Positions 18,392-28,297 of a stretch of DNA of 64,000 nt are shown piece after piece. Numbering within the stretch: position 1 is the stretch's first letter; each line of letters opens with the position of its first letter. This stretch comes from Aliikangiella sp. G2MR2-5 (GTDB taxonomy: Bacteria; Pseudomonadota; Gammaproteobacteria; Enterobacterales; Kangiellaceae): NCBI RefSeq assembly GCF_015687155.1, contig NZ_JADPQF010000001.1, forward strand, positions 1,364,001-1,428,000, given 5' to 3'. Under the pieces are notes generated by a model that did not search any database, was not told the DNA's origin, and saw only the letters and a program-made list of their open reading frames with translations. A program made the position numbers and the translations under genes.

Positions 18392-19828
18392 TTGAAAAAA
18401 CTGCTTACACTAGCCTTGAGCGCGAGTTTCCTGTTTATGTCTGTAGTTGCAGCTGAGCTTCCAGACATCGGCAGTAGTTCTTCTCGTATTTTAAGTATTA
18501 GCGAAGAACAAGCTGTTGGCGACGATTATATGCGACAAATTAGAGCAATTGCGCCAATAATCAATGATGCAGAGATCAATGACTACATTCAACACCTTGG
18601 CTTCAAACTGGTCGAGCACAACACATCTGCTCAAGACAGAAAGTTTTCCTTTTTTGTAATTTTGGATGAATCAATCAACGCTTTTGCTTTGCCAGGAGGC
18701 TATATCGGAATTCATACTGGTTTAATTACCCGTTCAGAAAATGAAAGTGAACTAGCATCTGTCATCGCGCATGAAGTGGCCCACGTTACCCAGAGGCATC
18801 TGGCTCGAAGGCTTGAATTACAAAACCAGTTAACCCTCCCTTCTCTTGCCGCATTTGCTGCTGCAATTTTGATTGCGAGTCAAAGTAAAAGTACCGAAGC
18901 GGGAGTCGGAGCACTTACCGGAGCACAAGGATTAGCTCAGCAAGCGATGATCAACCACACCCGCTCAAATGAGGCTGAGGCAGATAGAATTGGTATCGCT
19001 ACCCTATATGAGGCGGGCTTTGACCCGAACGGCGCAATAAGCTTTTTTGAAAAAATGCAAGAGAATTCGCGATACTATTCAAACGCCTTTGAGTTTTTAC
19101 GAACTCACCCTCTTTCTCGTTCTCGTATAACGGATGCAAGATTAAGAGCCAGAGAATATCCAAGGCGTTATCGTAACAACAGAGTTATATATCAACTAAT
19201 GAAGGAGAAAGTTGCAGCACTCACTGCGAAAATCAATCCTGTAACTATTGATTCAATGACTAAGAAATTTGCCAGCGAAAAAGATAAATCAGATGCTGAA
19301 AAATACGGCTATGCAATTTTCATGATAAGAGCCAAAAAGTTTGAAGTTGCTGAAAAATTGCTAGCAGGTTTACGCTTTAAAGATCCACAGCAACCCTCTT
19401 ATACAATAGCACTTGCTCAACTGGATATCGAACGAAAAACACCAGAAAAATCAATAAAAAAGATAGAGCAACTGTTAATTCAATCTCCAGGAAATCAAGC
19501 GCTAGTAGAAACTCTGGCAGAGCTATATTTGGCTGCGGAACAATTTTCTAAAGCCCGAGAGCTACTGCTCGCCAATATCCACATGACCGAGTACGCCCCA
19601 TATTTATTAAAACTTTTGTCCGAAGCTCAAGACGGTTCAGGACATCCATCCGAGGTGTTTGAAACTGAGGGAAACTACCTTCTTGCAATGGGAGATCTTG
19701 TCGGTGCAAGGATTCAGTTTGAGCAAGCCCTAAATGTTCATACCGATGACCCATATGCAAGGGCCAGAATAAACTCTCACTTGACCAAAATTAAAGAATT
19801 TATCAGACAAAGAAGTTTACGGCATTAG
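18392..19828 (+). CDS. bepA: periplasmic M48 metalloprotease/chaperone BepA
   Basis: A 478-residue secreted protein starting at TTG 18392, with a signal peptide cleaved near residue 21 (VVAAE). The M48 zinc motif HEVAH lies at residues 127-131, with a downstream Glu in HTRSNEAEADRIG. The C-terminal half (about 285-470) is a TPR array. In E. coli BepA (YfgC) associates with the BAM complex, helps LptD mature and degrades stalled outer-membrane proteins. The domain order and length match that family. It is divergent from tusA/perM with a 145-bp promoter region. Confidence 0.94.
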   Translation: MKKLLTLALSASFLFMSVVAAELPDIGSSSSRILSISEEQAVGDDYMRQIRAIAPIINDAEINDYIQHLGFKLVEHNTSAQDRKFSFFVILDESINAFALPGGYIGIHTGLITRSENESELASVIAHEVAHVTQRHLARRLELQNQLTLPSLAAFAAAILIASQSKSTEAGVGALTGAQGLAQQAMINHTRSNEAEADRIGIATLYEAGFDPNGAISFFEKMQENSRYYSNAFEFLRTHPLSRSRITDARLRAREYPRRYRNNRVIYQLMKEKVAALTAKINPVTIDSMTKKFASEKDKSDAEKYGYAIFMIRAKKFEVAEKLLAGLRFKDPQQPSYTIALAQLDIERKTPEKSIKKIEQLLIQSPGNQALVETLAELYLAAEQFSKARELLLANIHMTEYAPYLLKLLSEAQDGSGHPSEVFETEGNYLLAMGDLVGARIQFEQALNVHTDDPYARARINSHLTKIKEFIRQRSLRH

Positions 19829-19986
19829 GCTTTGCCTAAATTATCAAGTCCAAAGTATTCGGACGGCTTAAATAACATCGTTATAACTGAGCTCTTTGTA
19901 ATACCTTAATGAGCAGTTTTTAAAGTCATCATTAGAATATCCGATAGATGAGGTACGACAGCGCTTTAAATTATCGGAGATCTACA

Positions 19987-21024
19987 GTGGATATTATGCC
20001 AGGCCACTCTAATTTTTCTCGTCAATCGTTTGGCCCACAAAAACCATCATTAACCAAAACTCACAAGCCCTTCCCTGACAGACAACAACAGATCAGAGAA
20101 AACAACAAGGTTGATATAGAAAAAGAAGGGCTTGACATAAGCGATAATTTGATAAGAGAAAAGCAGAAGAACCTTGCCTATCAACTGCTAAGAGCGATTG
20201 AAAGAATTGCAAGAAAAGGACTAAAAACGGAAGAGAGCATTACAGCATCAGCCATTAAAGAGCACAGAAAAAGCGATTTATTCATGCACTCTGTGGAAAT
20301 CGACTTAACTATTGAAAGCTATGCAGCTTCATTCTACAAATCTTCTCATACGAGCAGCACCTCGGTGCAAACCTTTTCAGTTTTTGAACTCAATTTTTCG
20401 TTAAGCTATGAACTAGATTTTGTAAAACTTACCAACAAAGACGTTGAAGTTACTGCTTTTAATGAAGTGTTCACTATTGATCTGGAGATTTCAGTTGTAA
20501 ACACCACACTCATGTCTGAAGAAGAACAAATGGTTGATCCACTAATATTAAGCATTAACAATTCAGAATCAGTGTTTAAAAGCGATCATGATATTGTATT
20601 TGATCTTGACGGTGATGGTATTGCAGACAAGTTTGATGCGTTAGCTAATGGTAATTATTTCCTTGCTCTGGACTTAAATGAAAACGGGGTAATTGACAGT
20701 GGGAAGGAGCTTTTTGGCGACCAAAATGGCGCGTCAGACGGATTTCATGAACTTTCAAAATATGATGCAGACGGCAATATGAAAATTGATCAAAATGACC
20801 CTGTCTATGAGAGATTGACTCTTACATCACTTGAAGCGACAGAAGCGATCTCTTTACAGAAGCTATCCAGCTTTGGAATAACTGAATTGCTTTTAAATAG
20901 CATTGAGGAAAGTCAGAGCTATTATGGAAAAAACTTGCTTCAGTCCACATCAAGTTATAATACAGTGGATGGTGACAGAGGCATTATTGGCGATTTTTTG
21001 ATTAGAGCGACAAAAATTCTGTAG
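19987..21024 (+). CDS. unknown protein with EF-hand-like calcium-binding motifs
   Basis: The start chosen is GTG 19987 because GGAG stands 8 bases before it; a longer in-frame ATG at 19948 has no ribosome site. The 345-residue protein lacks a signal peptide. The N-terminal third is charged and helical; the middle is beta-rich with aromatic residues. Residues about 200-275 carry dxdgd-type loops: DLDGDGIAD, DLNENGVIDSGKELFGD and DADGNMKIDQND. The ELFG linker between such loops is common in calcium-binding proteins of marine bacteria. Its C-terminus faces polB with 2 bp between the stop codons. Role unknown; a secreted or surface calcium-stabilised protein exported without a Sec signal is one possibility. 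Confidence 0.75.
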   Translation: MDIMPGHSNFSRQSFGPQKPSLTKTHKPFPDRQQQIRENNKVDIEKEGLDISDNLIREKQKNLAYQLLRAIERIARKGLKTEESITASAIKEHRKSDLFMHSVEIDLTIESYAASFYKSSHTSSTSVQTFSVFELNFSLSYELDFVKLTNKDVEVTAFNEVFTIDLEISVVNTTLMSEEEQMVDPLILSINNSESVFKSDHDIVFDLDGDGIADKFDALANGNYFLALDLNENGVIDSGKELFGDQNGASDGFHELSKYDADGNMKIDQNDPVYERLTLTSLEATEAISLQKLSSFGITELLLNSIEESQSYYGKNLLQSTSSYNTVDGDRGIIGDFLIRATKIL

Positions 21025-21026
21025 AG

Positions 21027-23426
21027 TTATACATCATTAAACAGTGTGTATTGACGATTTACTATTTCATCAAACTCCAAATTAACAAATGGAAGAATAG
21101 CATCTGCGATAGGTTTTATCTGTTTATCGATATAATGTTGATAGTCGATAGGTGAGCTTACATAAGCTATGTCTTCGGGTCCATTAATCGTAATATAATA
21201 ATGGATACTTCCTAAATTTGTATAAAGAGGCTTTTTACCCTCTTTTCCTCTTAAAACCTCAGTTTTTAAAGCGGCTTTAACATGAGGTGGAACGCTCAAT
21301 TTATATTCCTCTAATTGCTTCCGCAATCTTTTTTGATAAACCAGTTTTTCATCGACTTGTCCACTATAAATTGCATTCACGGTTTCTTCGACAACCTCAA
21401 CAGGACTTTTACCCTCAAATATTGTCCAGTAAAGTTGAAATTGAAATTCTCTTGCAATCTGCGTCCAATCAGTCCTGACATTTTCCAGTCCCTTGAAAAT
21501 AAGAGTATTTTCTCGGCCGTTTCGAGTTAGCCCCGCATACCGCTTCTTACTTCCTTTTTCAGCACCACGAATAGTGGGCATAAAAAACTTACTAAAGAGG
21601 GTTTCGAATTCGATTTCAAGAAAAGATACTATCTGATACTCCTTTTCCAGTTTTGCTTTCCAGAAAGCATCAATGTTCATTTTTAAACGCTCGCCAATCT
21701 CAATGCAGTTCTCTCTAGCTAAACCACTATCAAGCAATACAAAGATTGAATCCGTATCGCCATAAAGTACTTCGTATCCGGCTTTTTCCAGCCATTGTGC
21801 AGTCCACTTCATAATCCAATGTCCGCGCATTGTAATAGAACTAGCCAGTTTAGGATCGTAAAATGGACACCCACCAGAACCAAGTACCCCATAAAAAGAA
21901 TTCATTAATATCTTTATTGCTTGTGACTTGGCGCTATCCTTCGCTTTTTTTGCCTTCTCTCTTTGTTCCCATAACTCCGCAATTATCTGGGGTAGAATAT
22001 TCTCATCTCGATCAAATTTTGCTCCTTTAAATCCCTCTATTGCGTTAGTTTCATTAACCGTACCTTCAACGAGACCGTATGGATCTATCTTGAAGGTTTT
22101 GATTATAGAGGGATACAGGCTTTTGAAATCCAGTACAATTACATTCTCATAGAGCCCGGGCTTTGAATCCATAACATATCCGCCCGGACTGACCAATCCA
22201 CCACTTTGAGGAAGATTTGGAGACACGTAACCATTTCTATGAAGTTTAGGTAAATATAAATTATTGAATGACTCAACTGAACCGCCTGCTCGATCAAGAA
22301 CCAACCCGGTTAACTTACTTCTGAAAATCAAGAAATCCAAAACATTGGTTTTTTCGAAAATTCGCCATACTAGCTCACAATCTTTAAGATTATATGTGGC
22401 AAGCTCCACTTTATTCTCTTTAAAATTTCTCATGATTTTTTCTAATCTTTCATTTACATTATCAATCGATTTACCTTCACCTAAAAAATATTGAGCAACA
22501 TTCTCGAGAGAATAGTTAGGAAACAAGTAGCTTTCTGCCTTCAATGCTGAAATCCCGTCAACAACAACTCGCCCAGGAATATCAATATATCCTTGTCCCT
22601 TGTTCGTTTTACTATCAACCCATGTCGCACTGCCTCCATTCCTGCCCAACTTTAAATCGAGACCTAGACTCAGAGCCCTAAAATGTAGGACTCTGAAATC
22701 AAAATTAATCACATTCCATCCAACAATAACATCCGGATCGATAACCGAAACTATTTCAACAAAACGTTTTAATAGTACCTTCTCATCTGCAACCCACTCG
22801 ACAAAATCGGGAATAATGGTGTAACAACTTGCTTGCGCAGCGCTTGCTATCATCAATACTTTTTCAAAGCTCACATTATCTGAGTTGCAATAGAAGCCGA
22901 TACTAAACAATTCTTCATCTTCACTACATTCTATATCAATAGAAAGTTTCTTGAGTTCAGGTGTATAGTCTGCCCGTTTGACTCGCGGATTCAAACAATA
23001 AAAATAGCCCTTTCTTTTCTCAATACATCCTTGCAAGTTTAAAGAGCCGTAAATAAATCGTTCCATCAAAAACCGGTCTTCCATTCTTATATGCGATTCA
23101 TAGGTAGTCACACTAATGTTTTCCGCTATTGTCCTTGCATTATAAAAATCTTTATATGAATAGAAATAAACAACTGTCACCGGTTCTTGTTTGAAGGTTT
23201 TAAGCGTTGGTTCTTTATGGAGAAAAGGTATCCCTTCCTGCTTAAGCTCGTCCACAAGAAACCTATATTGCACTGACTCCACCATAAACATAGGCTTTTC
23301 TGTTTCGATAACAATCTGAAGCGGACCATCAGCTGTACTTAACCAATATCTGATAGCCGCTCTTTTGTTTAGGTCAAAGCTCCTCTTGCTTAAGATAAAA
23401 CCTGACTTCAATTCAAATTCTGACAT
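21027..23426 (-). CDS. polB: DNA polymerase II (family B)
   Basis: A 799-residue family B polymerase, close to the 783 of E. coli Pol II. All exonuclease motifs are present: SIDIEC (D164, E166), NVINFDF and YNLKDCELV. The polymerase motifs are LDFKSLYPSI (about residue 430), ILMNSFYG, LYGDTDS (about 553) and KKRYAG. It is expected to act in SOS-associated replication restart and translesion synthesis. I chose Met 23426 (MSEFELKSGFIL) because it aligns with the start of E. coli PolB; a longer frame to 23447 is less likely. No clear ribosome site is visible. A 5-bp hairpin with a T-rich tail lies immediately upstream (23441-23456). I did not find a convincing LexA box. Confidence 0.95.
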   Translation of the reverse strand: MSEFELKSGFILSKRSFDLNKRAAIRYWLSTADGPLQIVIETEKPMFMVESVQYRFLVDELKQEGIPFLHKEPTLKTFKQEPVTVVYFYSYKDFYNARTIAENISVTTYESHIRMEDRFLMERFIYGSLNLQGCIEKRKGYFYCLNPRVKRADYTPELKKLSIDIECSEDEELFSIGFYCNSDNVSFEKVLMIASAAQASCYTIIPDFVEWVADEKVLLKRFVEIVSVIDPDVIVGWNVINFDFRVLHFRALSLGLDLKLGRNGGSATWVDSKTNKGQGYIDIPGRVVVDGISALKAESYLFPNYSLENVAQYFLGEGKSIDNVNERLEKIMRNFKENKVELATYNLKDCELVWRIFEKTNVLDFLIFRSKLTGLVLDRAGGSVESFNNLYLPKLHRNGYVSPNLPQSGGLVSPGGYVMDSKPGLYENVIVLDFKSLYPSIIKTFKIDPYGLVEGTVNETNAIEGFKGAKFDRDENILPQIIAELWEQREKAKKAKDSAKSQAIKILMNSFYGVLGSGGCPFYDPKLASSITMRGHWIMKWTAQWLEKAGYEVLYGDTDSIFVLLDSGLARENCIEIGERLKMNIDAFWKAKLEKEYQIVSFLEIEFETLFSKFFMPTIRGAEKGSKKRYAGLTRNGRENTLIFKGLENVRTDWTQIAREFQFQLYWTIFEGKSPVEVVEETVNAIYSGQVDEKLVYQKRLRKQLEEYKLSVPPHVKAALKTEVLRGKEGKKPLYTNLGSIHYYITINGPEDIAYVSSPIDYQHYIDKQIKPIADAILPFVNLEFDEIVNRQYTLFNDV

Positions 23427-23570
23427 AAATAAAAAATGAAAGAGCACGAAAGCTCTATATATTGGGGAATACTATTGAGGTAGACCGGTATATTATATTA
23501 TCCACGCGTGTTTATCTATAAACAGGGCGAAACACTGGCAAAAAATGAGTTAAAGACCATACTAGCCTTG

Positions 23571-24746
23571 CTAGCTACTCACTCTTTTTTTAAGTAAGTT
23601 GTACTTTAAAAAATACAATTTTTTAATACTATCATCATGTGATTTGTCGATTGCTTTCTTAAAATTTCTAAGTGCGCCTTTCACATTGCCAAGCTGATAC
23701 TGAGCTTTTGCTATACCAGCATAAGGCTCATGCAAATAATCAGCTAGCTTTAATGCTTTTCGATAAAAACCTAACGCACTAGAGTAATCTTTATGAGCAA
23801 ATGCGCTATCCCCCAAATTTACCCATTTGTACGGGTTCTTATTTTGTTGATAAGCAATTTTTCTCTGTATCTCAAGCGCTTCGCTATGACGGCCTTGACT
23901 TTCTAGGAAAAGATGATAATTAAATAGCAGTTCAAACTGCTCGTCTTTTCTTCCGTACTCAAGCGCGTAAAGATATAACTCTTCAGCCTTCTCGCTATGA
24001 CCTTTGCGTTCATGAATTATTGCCATCATATTGATAGCCTGATTGTCATTTTTTATTAGCTCTAACGCCTTGCGTAAATATTGAAAAGCCACCTCATAAT
24101 CAGCTTTCGTCATAGCTTCAGCAGCCTTATTTCTATAAAACATGGCGTAAAATTCTTTTGTCGAAACTTTACGCAGGGTCTCCGTACCTTGTGCAGGATA
24201 ATAGTCGACTCTAATAAACCCACGCCATAGAGGCGCTTGGCCATAAAAATCTCCCGGTTCAGGTTCAAACAGTAGCGTCTGGACATGCTGCGAACTAAGT
24301 ACAAACTCCCCTTCTCTCTGATATATCGGAGGAGTTTCCACTAGCTCATACTGAACTTCAACTCCAACAAGTGTTGCAAGTGAATGAGTTACTATAGCCA
24401 AACTCAAACAATTACCAAGCTTTTGCGAGATAGCTTCATTTGCGGTTAGAGTATCTGAATAGAAATTAAATCCTTTCATTTTTTCTGTCAAATATTGATA
24501 GATCCTTTTATTGGGGTACAAATTTCGATTTTTAGGACGATTATAATATTTAAAAAAGTCTTCTTGCTGTGCTTTTGTTAATCGAAATACATCATCTATT
24601 TCAACAACGACATTACTACTATCAATGAAAAGCTGGGAGCTGATTGGGGGTGAAGGAATATCATTCAGGTTAAAAGGTTTTACCTGATGAGAAAAGTTTG
24701 CACAAGCACTAATCAACAATGCTAGAATCAGAACAATACATCGCAT
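23571..24746 (-). CDS. lipoprotein with transglutaminase-like domain and TPR array
   Basis: A 391-residue lipoprotein (lipobox LISAC, Cys15). Residues about 45-200 resemble a transglutaminase/cysteine-protease-like fold: KLGNCLSLAIVTHSLATLVG places a Cys (113) at the head of a helix, and SSQHVQTLLF supplies His154. Residues about 210-385 are four or five TPR units (for example ALELIKNDNQAINMMAIIHE and KALKLADYLHEPYAGIAKAQ). This combination is seen in proteobacterial periplasmic lipoproteins of unknown substrate. The third catalytic residue is not obvious, so activity is unproven. The gene lies 144 bp upstream of polB on the same strand. Confidence 0.8.
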   Translation of the reverse strand: MRCIVLILALLISACANFSHQVKPFNLNDIPSPPISSQLFIDSSNVVVEIDDVFRLTKAQQEDFFKYYNRPKNRNLYPNKRIYQYLTEKMKGFNFYSDTLTANEAISQKLGNCLSLAIVTHSLATLVGVEVQYELVETPPIYQREGEFVLSSQHVQTLLFEPEPGDFYGQAPLWRGFIRVDYYPAQGTETLRKVSTKEFYAMFYRNKAAEAMTKADYEVAFQYLRKALELIKNDNQAINMMAIIHERKGHSEKAEELYLYALEYGRKDEQFELLFNYHLFLESQGRHSEALEIQRKIAYQQNKNPYKWVNLGDSAFAHKDYSSALGFYRKALKLADYLHEPYAGIAKAQYQLGNVKGALRNFKKAIDKSHDDSIKKLYFLKYNLLKKRVSS

Positions 24747-25014
24747 AACAACATTAGTTTAAGCCTTATTTGGTTTGATTTCCAATCAATAACGGTATAA
24801 AAAGATTGAATTTAATAATTAATGAAACAGTCTCAATTGTTATTTTCAGAAGTTCAACTCGTTCCCATAGAAAAATGCATCATAAATTATTTTTCAAATT
24901 AGTTTGCTGAAACCATAGCTGCGAACTAAATTGAAACATAAGAAAAGACTTTGAGAATAATGCTGCTAGTTCCCGATAGCTGCAACAGACAACCAGGCTG
25001 CAGGAAATATTTCA

Positions 25015-26484
25015 ATGAAAACAGACAAAGCAGAAATAAATCATCTTGCAAAATACCTTCAAGAAATAGGTCATTCGCTGGATAATTTTCTCAAATTCAA
25101 ACACCCCGACGCCCTTACTGACAGTCAAAACTGGCAACACAAAATTGAACAACCTCTACCATTAGACGGAATCGGCATAGATAAGCTTGTGCAAGAGCTC
25201 AATCAACTAGTCATCCCAAATGGTTCTCCCGTTCCGAACCCAAATTTTAGCGCTTTCATAACAACCGGAGCGACCACAAGCTCAGTGCTGGCTACCACGG
25301 CAGCCTCCGTCGCTTCACCTCAACGTTATTTAAAAACCGCCTTTAATTTTATTGAAGAACTAAGTTTGCTTTGGCTAGCTGAGCTTTGTGGTGTGGCAAA
25401 TCTGAGAGGCGTCTATTCCAGTGGGGGCTCAGTGGCAAACTTGATTGCGCTTGGCGGAGCGAGACAAAGTGCTTATGAAAAGCTGGGCTATGATCCAGCC
25501 GCTGACGGTTTAACGAGTCCAGGTATTATTTATGCGAGTGAAGAATGTCACCACACGATTCAACGTTCGGCCGGAGTGCTTGGTTTGGGACGGAAAAACG
25601 TTCAGATAATTCCTTGCGATAAACTGGGAAGGATGGATGTGAGAGCCTTGTCCCAGGCGATTAAGTCGAACGCTACTCTGAATAGATGTCAGGTCGCAGT
25701 TGTGGCAAATGCAGGGACCACAAACAGAGGAATGATCGATCCTGTTTACGAGATAGCCTGTATCGCTAGAGAACACGAAATCTGGTTCCATGTTGATGGT
25801 GCATATGGACTTCCAGGCATTCTTGATGATCGTTTAAAGGAAAAATACAAAGGCCTTGAACATGCAGACTCTGTCATCGTAGACCCGCACAAGTGGCTAG
25901 GCGCTGCCGTAGGTGTCGCAGCAACATTCGTTAAAGACAGAGAATTGTTACAGCGAGCCTTTACTCAAGAACCGGCCGATTATTTGGAGGGCTCTGCACT
26001 TGCCCAGCAAGATAATCACTCATCAGACAAGGAACCCGCTCATTCAATGGATGACTTTGGTATTCCCTACTTCGACTATGGTGTTGAGCTAAGCGCTCCC
26101 TGTCGCGGAATTGCTGTCTGGGCAATTCTGAAAGAAATAGGCCTTTATGGATTAAAGCAGAGAATCATTCGACACAACGAGATGGCCCGACTGCTCGAAA
26201 AACTAGCTAGCGCTCATCCTAACCTGGAAGTACTCAGTCCTGCCGAGCTTTCAATTTGCTGCTTCAGATACGTTGATGCTTCAATTAAAGATTTAAATCA
26301 GTTTACTCAAGTCTTACACAGGCGACTCATTAGAGAAAATCAATTTTTACCAAGCACAACTAAAGTGAATGGTGAGCTTGCAATACGCCCCTGTTATATT
26401 GGAGCAAGGGCGGAGTTGGAACAAGTTGAGGGCCTGGTCAATGCTGTAATCAGAATAGGCAAAGAAATGACACACAGCCAATAA
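25015..26484 (+). CDS. PLP-dependent group II decarboxylase
   Basis: A 489-residue fold-type I pyridoxal-phosphate enzyme. The Schiff-base lysine is K293 in VDPHKWLGAAVGV. The PLP-ring Asp lies in IWFHVDGAYGLPG, and the cofactor-stacking His in YASEECHHTIQRSAGVLGLG. The overall pattern is that of the aromatic-L-amino-acid/glutamate/2,4-diaminobutyrate decarboxylase group. HVDGAYG replaces the commoner HVDAAYGG, so the substrate is uncertain. AGGAAA stands 8 bases before the ATG. The gene has its own 268-bp upstream region and is convergent with yceH. A role in amine synthesis or amino-acid decarboxylation is all that can be stated. Confidence 0.88.
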   Translation: MKTDKAEINHLAKYLQEIGHSLDNFLKFKHPDALTDSQNWQHKIEQPLPLDGIGIDKLVQELNQLVIPNGSPVPNPNFSAFITTGATTSSVLATTAASVASPQRYLKTAFNFIEELSLLWLAELCGVANLRGVYSSGGSVANLIALGGARQSAYEKLGYDPAADGLTSPGIIYASEECHHTIQRSAGVLGLGRKNVQIIPCDKLGRMDVRALSQAIKSNATLNRCQVAVVANAGTTNRGMIDPVYEIACIAREHEIWFHVDGAYGLPGILDDRLKEKYKGLEHADSVIVDPHKWLGAAVGVAATFVKDRELLQRAFTQEPADYLEGSALAQQDNHSSDKEPAHSMDDFGIPYFDYGVELSAPCRGIAVWAILKEIGLYGLKQRIIRHNEMARLLEKLASAHPNLEVLSPAELSICCFRYVDASIKDLNQFTQVLHRRLIRENQFLPSTTKVNGELAIRPCYIGARAELEQVEGLVNAVIRIGKEMTHSQ

Positions 26485-26520
26485 ATCATTAAAGTGTACT
26501 TCAACTAACTGAATAACAGT

Positions 26521-27219
26521 TTATTGACTAAGTGAGTTTAGTTTCTCGTAAATTTCCTGAATTTCGAGCTCCAGCATTTCGACTCTTTCTTCTAGTTGAG
26601 TAATTCTGTCGCCAGCAATGCTATCCCCACTTATCGTATCGCTACTTTTGACGCCGGAATTTTCTGAAGCTTGTTCGGCCATTTTCTCGCTTTTGATCTC
26701 CCCCATGTTTTCCAGATCTTGAAAGCAATGCTGATATCTGATCTCTCTTTTTCCTGGCTCTCTGGGCAAGGCAACAACATACCCTTTGGAAACCGAAGCC
26801 ATTTCACGCAATAAAGACTCCACTTCGACGACATTATCAAACTCACATAGACGATTAGTTCGAGCCCTCAACTCTCCCGGCGTTTGTGGCCCACGAAGTA
26901 ACATTACACAGATAATGCCGCGCTCCTGTGCTGTCAGCTGCAAATCGCCGAATTCAGTATTACAGAACCGATGATTATACTTGGCAACGCGACTTGAAAT
27001 ACCTGCCTGAGTCATAACGAGATGCCTTTGTTTTAACTGATCGAGACAGTCCTGAACCTCCCCTTCTGACAAACTCATTACAGGCTCTCTATTTGTCTTT
27101 TGATTGCACGCATTTGTCAGGGCGTTTAAAGAAAGCGGATACTGATCCGGTGTTGTAATCGATTTTTCAATCAGGCAACCAATAATTCTTTGTTCAACTG
27201 GATTTAGCAAAATTTTCAT
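26521..27219 (-). CDS. YceH family protein (DUF480)
   Basis: A 232-residue DUF480 protein made of two winged-helix-like repeats. The opening LNPVEQRIIGCLIEKSITTPDQYPLSLNAL and the central LTAQERGIICVMLLRGPQTPGELRAR segments are the family signatures. A short variable acidic linker and a C-terminal coiled coil (about residues 200-230, LEERVEMLELEIQEIYEKL) follow. E. coli YceH has no established function; a nucleic-acid-binding role is only suggested by the fold. The gene lies 61 bp downstream of the formate/nitrite-channel gene on the same strand. Confidence 0.92.
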   Translation of the reverse strand: MKILLNPVEQRIIGCLIEKSITTPDQYPLSLNALTNACNQKTNREPVMSLSEGEVQDCLDQLKQRHLVMTQAGISSRVAKYNHRFCNTEFGDLQLTAQERGIICVMLLRGPQTPGELRARTNRLCEFDNVVEVESLLREMASVSKGYVVALPREPGKREIRYQHCFQDLENMGEIKSEKMAEQASENSGVKSSDTISGDSIAGDRITQLEERVEMLELEIQEIYEKLNSLSQ

Positions 27220-27280
27220 TTCTTCGTATTTGTTCCTTAAGTTAGATTAACATTTACTTTTAATAGCCGAGGAAGCATTA

Positions 27281-28120
27281 CTAGTCTCTCACGTAAAGAA
27301 AATAGTAAACCAAACCAACAAATAAACTTCCGCCGACAATATTTCCCAGTGTTACTGGAACCAGGTTCGCAAGCAAACCGCTAAAATTAAGCGAACTTGA
27401 CTGTACCAGTATGGCATCACTGGAAATTGACTGGGTAATAACCGGATCGTTGATTGCAATGATTGAGGCTGGAATAAAATACATGTTAGCAACTGAATGT
27501 TCAAAGCCAAGTGCAACAAAGGCCGTAATAGGAAATAATATAGCAAGAATTTTATCGGTTACCGTGTGTCCAGCAAAACAAAGCCAGACAGCAAGACACA
27601 CCAGGAGATTGCAAAGTACACCCCGACTGAAAGCTTCTAAGAAACTCAACTCTACCTTGCCCGCTCCCAGCAGTATAACCTTCTCTGCGAGCATACCATT
27701 ACCGGTTTGCCAAAGACCACTCACATATACAAGCGCGACAATGATTAACGCTCCCAGAAAATTGCCAACAAACACCACAAGCCAGTTTGTCAGAAGCTGT
27801 CCTGGACTGATTTTGCCATCAATACAAGCAATTACCAGAAGATTATTACCGGTAAATAGCTCGGCCCCGGCCACGACCACCAGAACCAGACCAAGGCAAA
27901 AACTAAGTCCCCCTATCAGCTTTAACAGACCCAGAGGAACTCCTTGAGAGTCATGAATAACTGAAGTATAGAGCGCTGCACCGAGAGCTATAAACGCCCC
28001 TGCAAGTATTCCAAGAACGAATACCTTGAATGGGCTAGTTGTTGTCTTGCTGATACAAACCTTTTCCACTCGGGCGGCAATTTCTTTCGGCGTATAGGCA
28101 TCTATCGAGAAATTATCCAT
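27281..28120 (-). CDS. formate/nitrite transporter family channel
   Basis: A 279-residue inner-membrane protein of the FNT (FocA/NirC) family with six predicted helices. Family features are GILAGAFIALGAALYTSV near the N-terminus, the central AGAELFTGNNLL loop, NWLVVFVGNFLGALI, and the second-half NLLVCLAVWLCFAGHTVTDKI segment with its conserved pore His. The protein forms pentameric channels for formate, nitrite or related small anions. No formate lyase or nitrite reductase gene is adjacent, so substrate is open. AGGAGA stands 6 bases before the ATG. Confidence 0.92.
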   Translation of the reverse strand: MDNFSIDAYTPKEIAARVEKVCISKTTTSPFKVFVLGILAGAFIALGAALYTSVIHDSQGVPLGLLKLIGGLSFCLGLVLVVVAGAELFTGNNLLVIACIDGKISPGQLLTNWLVVFVGNFLGALIIVALVYVSGLWQTGNGMLAEKVILLGAGKVELSFLEAFSRGVLCNLLVCLAVWLCFAGHTVTDKILAILFPITAFVALGFEHSVANMYFIPASIIAINDPVITQSISSDAILVQSSSLNFSGLLANLVPVTLGNIVGGSLFVGLVYYFLYVRD

Positions 28121-28297
28121 GTCATCTCCTGTTATTCGGTTTATTGGAAGCTCTTGCCTGTGTCGATAATCCTGCAGAACATTTATCTTCTCTCTTTATA
28201 AAACATAATAAAAGCGCAATACAATTTACAAGATCATTTTTATCAGATATGGTGGTCTGACCTGAGTAAACATTAAAACTTGAACAAGTATAATTAT

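Noticed and set aside
23441-23456. Hairpin just before polB as a regulator
   Set aside because: The stem has only 5 bp; a T-rich stretch follows but the evidence is too weak for a separate feature.
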